Shown piece by piece: positions 5,725-8,363 of a stretch of DNA of 8,363 nucleotides (positions within the stretch are counted from its first letter, which is position 1; each line of letters starts with the position of its first letter). The stretch is from the NCBI GenBank assembly GCA_022614705.1, contig JAKEIB010000197.1:1-8363 (forward strand), read 5' to 3'. The stretch is from Planctomycetota bacterium (GTDB taxonomy: Bacteria; Planctomycetota; Planctomycetia; Pirellulales; Lacipirellulaceae). The notes under the pieces are model-generated. The model was given only the letters and a program-made list of their open reading frames with translations, had not been told where the DNA came from and ran no database searches. The position numbers and the translations under genes are program-made.

Positions 5725-6531
5725 ATGACAACTCTCATTGCACAATCGGCGTCGATTGATCCGGCGGCGGAAATTGATGGCGACGTGGAAATTGGCCCGT
5801 TCTGCGTCGTCGGCCCGCACGCCCGCATCCAAAGCGGCACGCGACTGTTAAATTCGGTCACGATCATGGGACACGTAACAATCGGCCGCGACAATGTAAT
5901 CTATCCCAACGTGGTGATCGGCGGCGAGCCGCAGGACATCAGCTACGCCGGCAGCGACACGCAGGTCGTGGTCGGCGACGGCAACATTATTCGCGAAGGC
6001 GTGACCATCAACCGCGGCAGCGAAAAAGAAGACGGCATCACACGCATCGGCGATCGCAACTTTTTGATGGCCTGCTCGCACGTTGCGCACGATTGCAAGC
6101 TGGGCGATCACATTATCATGGCCAACGGCTCGCTGCTCGGCGGGCATGTACACGTCGACGATTACGCTTCGATCTCGGGCGCCGTGGCCGTGCACCACTT
6201 CTCGACCATCGGCAGCTATAGCTTTGTCGGCGGCTTGAGCCGCGTGCTGCACGATGTGCCGCCGTTCATGCTGTGCGAAGGCGCGCCGGCGCGGCCACGG
6301 TGCATCAACATCGTCGCGCTCAAGCGCCACGAGTTTTCGTCGCACGTGATCGACTGTTTGGCGGAAGCGCATCGGCTGATTTATCGGGCCAAGGTGGGGC
6401 TCGATCCGGCTCGCGAAATCTTGCGCGGCAACGGACAGTTGGTGCCGCAGGTGAACCAGCTACTGGCGTTCGTGGAAGGCCAGCAGGATGGGCGACACGG
6501 CCGCAGCCGCGAGATAAGGAGGGCCGCGTGA
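5725..6531 (+). CDS. lpxA: Acyl-ACP--UDP-N-acetylglucosamine O-acyltransferase
   Basis: LpxA transfers a 3-hydroxyacyl chain from acyl carrier protein to UDP-GlcNAc, the first step of lipid A synthesis, in the cytoplasm. The 268-residue protein shows the left-handed beta-helix hexapeptide pattern from residue 3 to about 185 and the family block MACSHVAHDC (115-124), in which His122 matches the catalytic His125 of E. coli. AVHHF (155-159), VGGLSRVLHDVPPF (168-181) and NIVALKRHEFS (195-205) complete the signature, followed by the helical C-terminal domain. Gly170 falls at the position of the E. coli acyl-chain ruler Gly173, so a fairly long chain is possible. The ATG at 5725 has CGGAG 9 nt upstream. 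The stop overlaps the start of the next gene (GTGA), implying coupled translation. No fabZ, lpxD or lpxB is adjacent. Confidence 0.96.
   Translation: MTTLIAQSASIDPAAEIDGDVEIGPFCVVGPHARIQSGTRLLNSVTIMGHVTIGRDNVIYPNVVIGGEPQDISYAGSDTQVVVGDGNIIREGVTINRGSEKEDGITRIGDRNFLMACSHVAHDCKLGDHIIMANGSLLGGHVHVDDYASISGAVAVHHFSTIGSYSFVGGLSRVLHDVPPFMLCEGAPARPRCINIVALKRHEFSSHVIDCLAEAHRLIYRAKVGLDPAREILRGNGQLVPQVNQLLAFVEGQQDGRHGRSREIRRAA
6516..6523 (+). promoter_or_regulatory. Strong ribosome binding site inside the end of lpxA
   Basis: AAGGAGGG lies 4 nt before the GTG at 6528, whose codon overlaps the lpxA stop. It selects this start over the in-frame ATG at 6273 deep within lpxA. Confidence 0.85.
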
Positions 6532-7637
6532 AACCGCTGCGTGTTGCCGTCGTTGGCGCGGGCCATCTGGGCCGCATTCATGCGCGGCTCGCCGCCGTGG
6601 CGCCGGAGATCGAGTTGGTGGCCGTGGCCGATCCGGTCGAGGCCGCGCGGGTTAGCGTGGCGCAGGAAGCGAAGACGCAGGCGGTAGCGGATTATCGCCA
6701 GCTGGTCGGCCAGATCGAGGCGGCCATTGTTGCGTCGCCCACTTCGACGCATCATGCGATCGGCATGGAGCTTCTCGGTGCCGGCGTTCCGCTGCTTATT
6801 GAAAAGCCGCTCGCGCCAACGGCCGCCGAGGCCGAGGACTTGGTGTCGATGGCGCGGAAAAAGGGCGTCGTGCTGCAAGTAGGGCACGTGGAACGGTTCA
6901 ATGCGGCACTCAACGCCGTGGCAGCTGACGTTCGCGACCCGAAGTATATCGAGGCCACGCGCACCAGCGGCTACACGTTTCGCTCGACGGATATCGGCGT
7001 CGTGCTGGACGTGATGATTCACGATCTGGACATCGTGCTGTCGCTTGCCAAGTCGACGGTAGAAGACGTGCAGGCGATCGGCGTTTCCGTATTGGGCTGC
7101 CATGAAGACATGGCCACCGCGCGGCTCTCTTTCGCCAGCGGGTGCGTAGCGCAACTTTCCGCGTCGCGCGTGAGCTTTCAGCAGCAGCGAACCATGACCG
7201 TGTTCACTTCGCGCGGCAGCGCGTCGATCAATTTCGCCACGCACGAGGCGACGGTCGTGAAGCCCCGCGAGGATGTGCTTCGGCGCGCTTTCCGCGTCGA
7301 TCAACTTTCGGCGACGGAGCGAACTTACTGGAAAGAGCATCTTTTCGATGAGCTGCTCGTGCGCACGCAGTACGACTCACCCGCGGGGAACGCCATCCAG
7401 GAGGAACAGCGCGATTTCGTGGGCGCGATTCGCGAAGGCCGAGCGCCGCGAGTCGATGGCGTGGCCGGTAGCAACGCGGTGGCCGTCGCCGAGATGATTC
7501 TGGAGCGAATCGAGGAACATTCGTGGGACGGCACGCCCTCCGGCCGCCGCGGACCGTTCGCCATGCCCGCGCTGCCAATCATCGCCGGCACGACGCAACC
7601 CGCCGCAGAGCGGCCGACGCGCCGCCGGGCCGGGTAA
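6528..7637 (+). CDS. GnnA-like Gfo/Idh/MocA oxidoreductase
   Basis: The 369-residue cytoplasmic enzyme starts with a Rossmann fold, VAVVGAGHLGRIHARL (6-21, GxGxxG at 10-15), followed by the family hallmark EKP (92-94, Lys93 likely catalytic), VGHVERFNAAL (118-128) and DVMIHDLDIVLSL (161-173). The GHVERFN and MIHDLDI blocks fit the GnnA branch, where the enzyme oxidises the 3-OH of UDP-GlcNAc and GnnB then transaminates it to UDP-GlcNAc3N for amide-acylated lipid A. The position directly behind lpxA, with a 4-nt GTGA overlap and a strong ribosome binding site, supports that role. No GnnB-like aminotransferase is in the window, so it must lie elsewhere or the substrate differs. The C-terminal 35 residues are Pro/Arg-rich and probably disordered. 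The family is sure; GnnA function is an inference. Confidence 0.88.
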   Translation: MKPLRVAVVGAGHLGRIHARLAAVAPEIELVAVADPVEAARVSVAQEAKTQAVADYRQLVGQIEAAIVASPTSTHHAIGMELLGAGVPLLIEKPLAPTAAEAEDLVSMARKKGVVLQVGHVERFNAALNAVAADVRDPKYIEATRTSGYTFRSTDIGVVLDVMIHDLDIVLSLAKSTVEDVQAIGVSVLGCHEDMATARLSFASGCVAQLSASRVSFQQQRTMTVFTSRGSASINFATHEATVVKPREDVLRRAFRVDQLSATERTYWKEHLFDELLVRTQYDSPAGNAIQEEQRDFVGAIREGRAPRVDGVAGSNAVAVAEMILERIEEHSWDGTPSGRRGPFAMPALPIIAGTTQPAAERPTRRRAG

Positions 7638-7686
7638 CATCGTCTCGATGTGACACTCTGGAGAGGCCGGCACAATTGCATGTCGT

Positions 7687-7998
7687 TCACCAGCCGCTGC
7701 AAATCTGCGTGAGAGCTGCGCCGACTTGACTGCGATCATTGGCTGTCAGTTTGCCAAGTCGGCGTTGGACGAGCGACTTGTCAATCGTCGCGAGCTTATG
7801 CAATCGCGCTAGCGAAGGAGCGAGCAATCCGGCCGCTTGCCAGTCGGCGATCTGCACATCAAATGTCGTATTCTGACTCTGCGTCGTGACGCGGGCCAAG
7901 ACAACGTCACTATCGCCCGTGTCGGCCACGACGAGTGCTGGGCGTTGCTTGCCCTGCCCTCCGTGGACGAAAGGAAAGATCACCAGGAGCAAAATCAC
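7687..7998 (-). CDS. MazF/PemK-type toxin, N-terminus apparently frameshifted
   Basis: The frame encodes 103 residues of a type II mRNA-interferase toxin. VIFPF (6-10), KQRPALVVAD (17-26) and LARVTTQSQ (34-42) match the MazF/PemK core; Arg19 and Thr38 fall at the positions of E. coli MazF Arg29 and Thr52. Read from its GTG (7998), the start overlaps the antitoxin stop by 4 nt. This version lacks the conserved RGD-type first strand. That missing start, MTNYQRGD, is encoded just upstream from ATG 8017 in another frame, and removal of one T from the TTTT run at 7991-7994 joins it exactly to LLLVIFPF, giving a 109-residue family-length protein. So this is either a toxin inactivated by a one-base insertion, a sequencing error, or a shortened protein starting at GTG. 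It converges on the oxidoreductase gene with a 49-bp gap. Confidence 0.8.
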   Translation of the reverse strand: MILLLVIFPFVHGGQGKQRPALVVADTGDSDVVLARVTTQSQNTTFDVQIADWQAAGLLAPSLARLHKLATIDKSLVQRRLGKLTANDRSQVGAALTQICSGW

Positions 7999-8017
7999 CC
8001 CGCTGGTAATTGGTCAT
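7991..8017 (-). other. Out-of-frame N-terminus of the toxin, with T-run
   Basis: From ATG 8017 the codons read MTNYQRGD, the typical start of PemK/MazF-like toxins, and then go out of frame at the TTTT run (AAAA at 7991-7994 on the plus strand). Skipping one T restores the toxin frame. This start overlaps the last seven codons of the antitoxin, a normal arrangement for this pair. Confidence 0.65.
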
Positions 8018-8213
8018 AGATGTCGTCGCCTGGCGCGTACCCCCGGAAGAACTGCTCGGTCGCAAGACGCTGCCAATCAGCATCCTCGTCTGGGTCGCCC
8101 GTCATTAAAACGACATGTACGGTCGCTTCAGGCGTCAACTGGTTAGCCACCTCCGGTGGAATCGTCACCGTTTGGTTGGGGTTAAGATGAGTTTCGAATT
8201 GCCAAGTTGGCAT
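7995..8213 (-). CDS. MazE/PemI-like (AbrB-type) antitoxin
   Basis: This 72-residue protein precedes the toxin on the same strand and overlaps it. Its N-terminal half resembles a swapped-hairpin AbrB/MazE DNA-binding domain, with NQTVTIPPEVANQL at 13-26. Its acidic and aromatic C-terminal half, DWQRLATEQFFRGYAPGDDIYDQL (46-69), looks like the toxin-binding tail seen in antitoxins paired with PemK-like toxins. It should neutralise the toxin and autoregulate the operon. The ATG at 8213 is preceded by GAGG with 8-nt spacing; a GTG at 8264 in the same frame has no such support. Only about 50 bp separate this start from the right terminal repeat, so the promoter must lie in that gap or within the repeat. 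I see no clear operator palindrome there. Confidence 0.8.
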   Translation of the reverse strand: MPTWQFETHLNPNQTVTIPPEVANQLTPEATVHVVLMTGDPDEDADWQRLATEQFFRGYAPGDDIYDQLPAG

Positions 8214-8263
8214 GAGCTTATCCTCGGCGGAGATGGAAACCACAAACCGTGAACAATTCGCCA

Positions 8264-8361
8264 CGTAACAGTTTAGCCGTTTGTAGTTGATCTTGGTGAT
8301 TTATGGGGACGTGGATTATGACGTTAGGCATTCTGGAATTGCGAGTCTGCCAACGTGATGG
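8264..8361. repeat. Right copy of 98-bp perfect terminal inverted repeat
   Basis: This is the exact reverse complement of 1-98. Its inner edge, CGTAACAGTTTAGCCG, starts 51 bp upstream of the antitoxin start codon. The two bases after 8361 have no counterpart because the left copy begins at the window edge, so the repeat may extend further on both sides. The two copies face outward and enclose all complete genes of the window, as inverted copies of an insertion sequence would in a composite arrangement. Confidence 0.95.
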
Positions 8362-8363
8362 CC
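8303..8363 (+). CDS. Possible 5' end of an outward-reading gene (right, partial)
   Basis: ATG at 8303, or the in-frame ATG at 8318, opens MGTWIMTLGILELRVCQRDG and runs off the window edge. A stop codon lies just upstream of the first ATG. GGGGA is 8 nt before the second ATG. It is the mirror of the left-end frame, so two copies of the same gene start would face outward. I do not recognise it, and 20 codons cannot prove coding. Confidence 0.2.
   Translation, partial: MGTWIMTLGILELRVCQRDG

Noticed and set aside
6273..6527. Upstream extension of the oxidoreductase frame inside lpxA
   Set aside because: A strong ribosome binding site and the Rossmann-fold start point to GTG 6528; the extension is Arg-rich shadow sequence.
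7637..7651. ACATCG-TCT-CGATGT hairpin between the convergent oxidoreductase and toxin genes as a terminator
   Set aside because: The stem is only 6 bp with no U-tract on either side, so there is too little to call an intrinsic terminator.
8214..8264. N-terminal extension of the antitoxin to GTG 8264
   Set aside because: The internal ATG at 8213 has a GAGG ribosome binding site and begins the recognisable domain; the extension shows neither.

Overview
The window reads as a chromosomal segment of a GC-rich, Gram-negative, LPS-making bacterium, most likely a planctomycete of the Pirellulales type. This is an inference from gene style: a BirA with no DNA-binding domain, an FHA-GAF histidine kinase, an lpxC-lpxA-oxidoreductase order, and intergenic gaps full of short palindromes. 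No rRNA or other taxonomic marker is present.

Layout. Positions 1-98 and 8264-8361 are a perfect 98-bp inverted repeat closing both ends of the window. Just inside the left copy is a small hypothetical reading frame (245-72, minus) whose last codons lie in the repeat. Next comes a minus-strand signalling block, in transcription order: a stand-alone receiver protein (3512-3150), an FHA-GAF-histidine kinase (3004-1211), and birA biotin-protein ligase (1218-292), which overlaps the kinase by 8 nt. A divergent intergenic region (3513-3889) separates this block from a plus-strand envelope block: an OmpH/Skp-like chaperone (3890-4543), lpxC (4690-5583), lpxA (5725-6531) and a GnnA-like Gfo/Idh/MocA oxidoreductase (6528-7637), which overlaps lpxA by 4 nt. 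Converging on this block is a minus-strand MazEF/PemIK-type toxin-antitoxin pair (antitoxin 8213-7995, toxin 7998-7687), just inside the right copy of the terminal repeat.

How the genes work together. LpxA acylates UDP-GlcNAc (or its 3-amino analogue) and LpxC deacetylates the product, the first two steps of lipid A synthesis. The translationally coupled oxidoreductase resembles GnnA, which oxidises the 3-OH of UDP-GlcNAc so that a partner aminotransferase (GnnB, not in the window) can make the diamino sugar for amide-linked lipid A. The OmpH/Skp protein would escort outer-membrane proteins in the periplasm. The kinase, receiver and BirA look co-transcribed, but no functional link between biotinylation and this kinase is evident from sequence.

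The less ordinary content is in the repeats and in small lesions. Two intergenic gaps carry REP-like 24-nt units with the same plan (GTAG, 8-nt arm, 4-nt loop, 8-nt arm) but unrelated stems, placed as inverted pairs. birA has an extra segment of about 43 residues whose DNA is bounded by a 9-bp inverted repeat. The toxin has an apparent one-base insertion in a T-run that removes the conserved MTNYQRGD start. No CRISPR array, tRNA, rRNA or recognisable transposase was seen.
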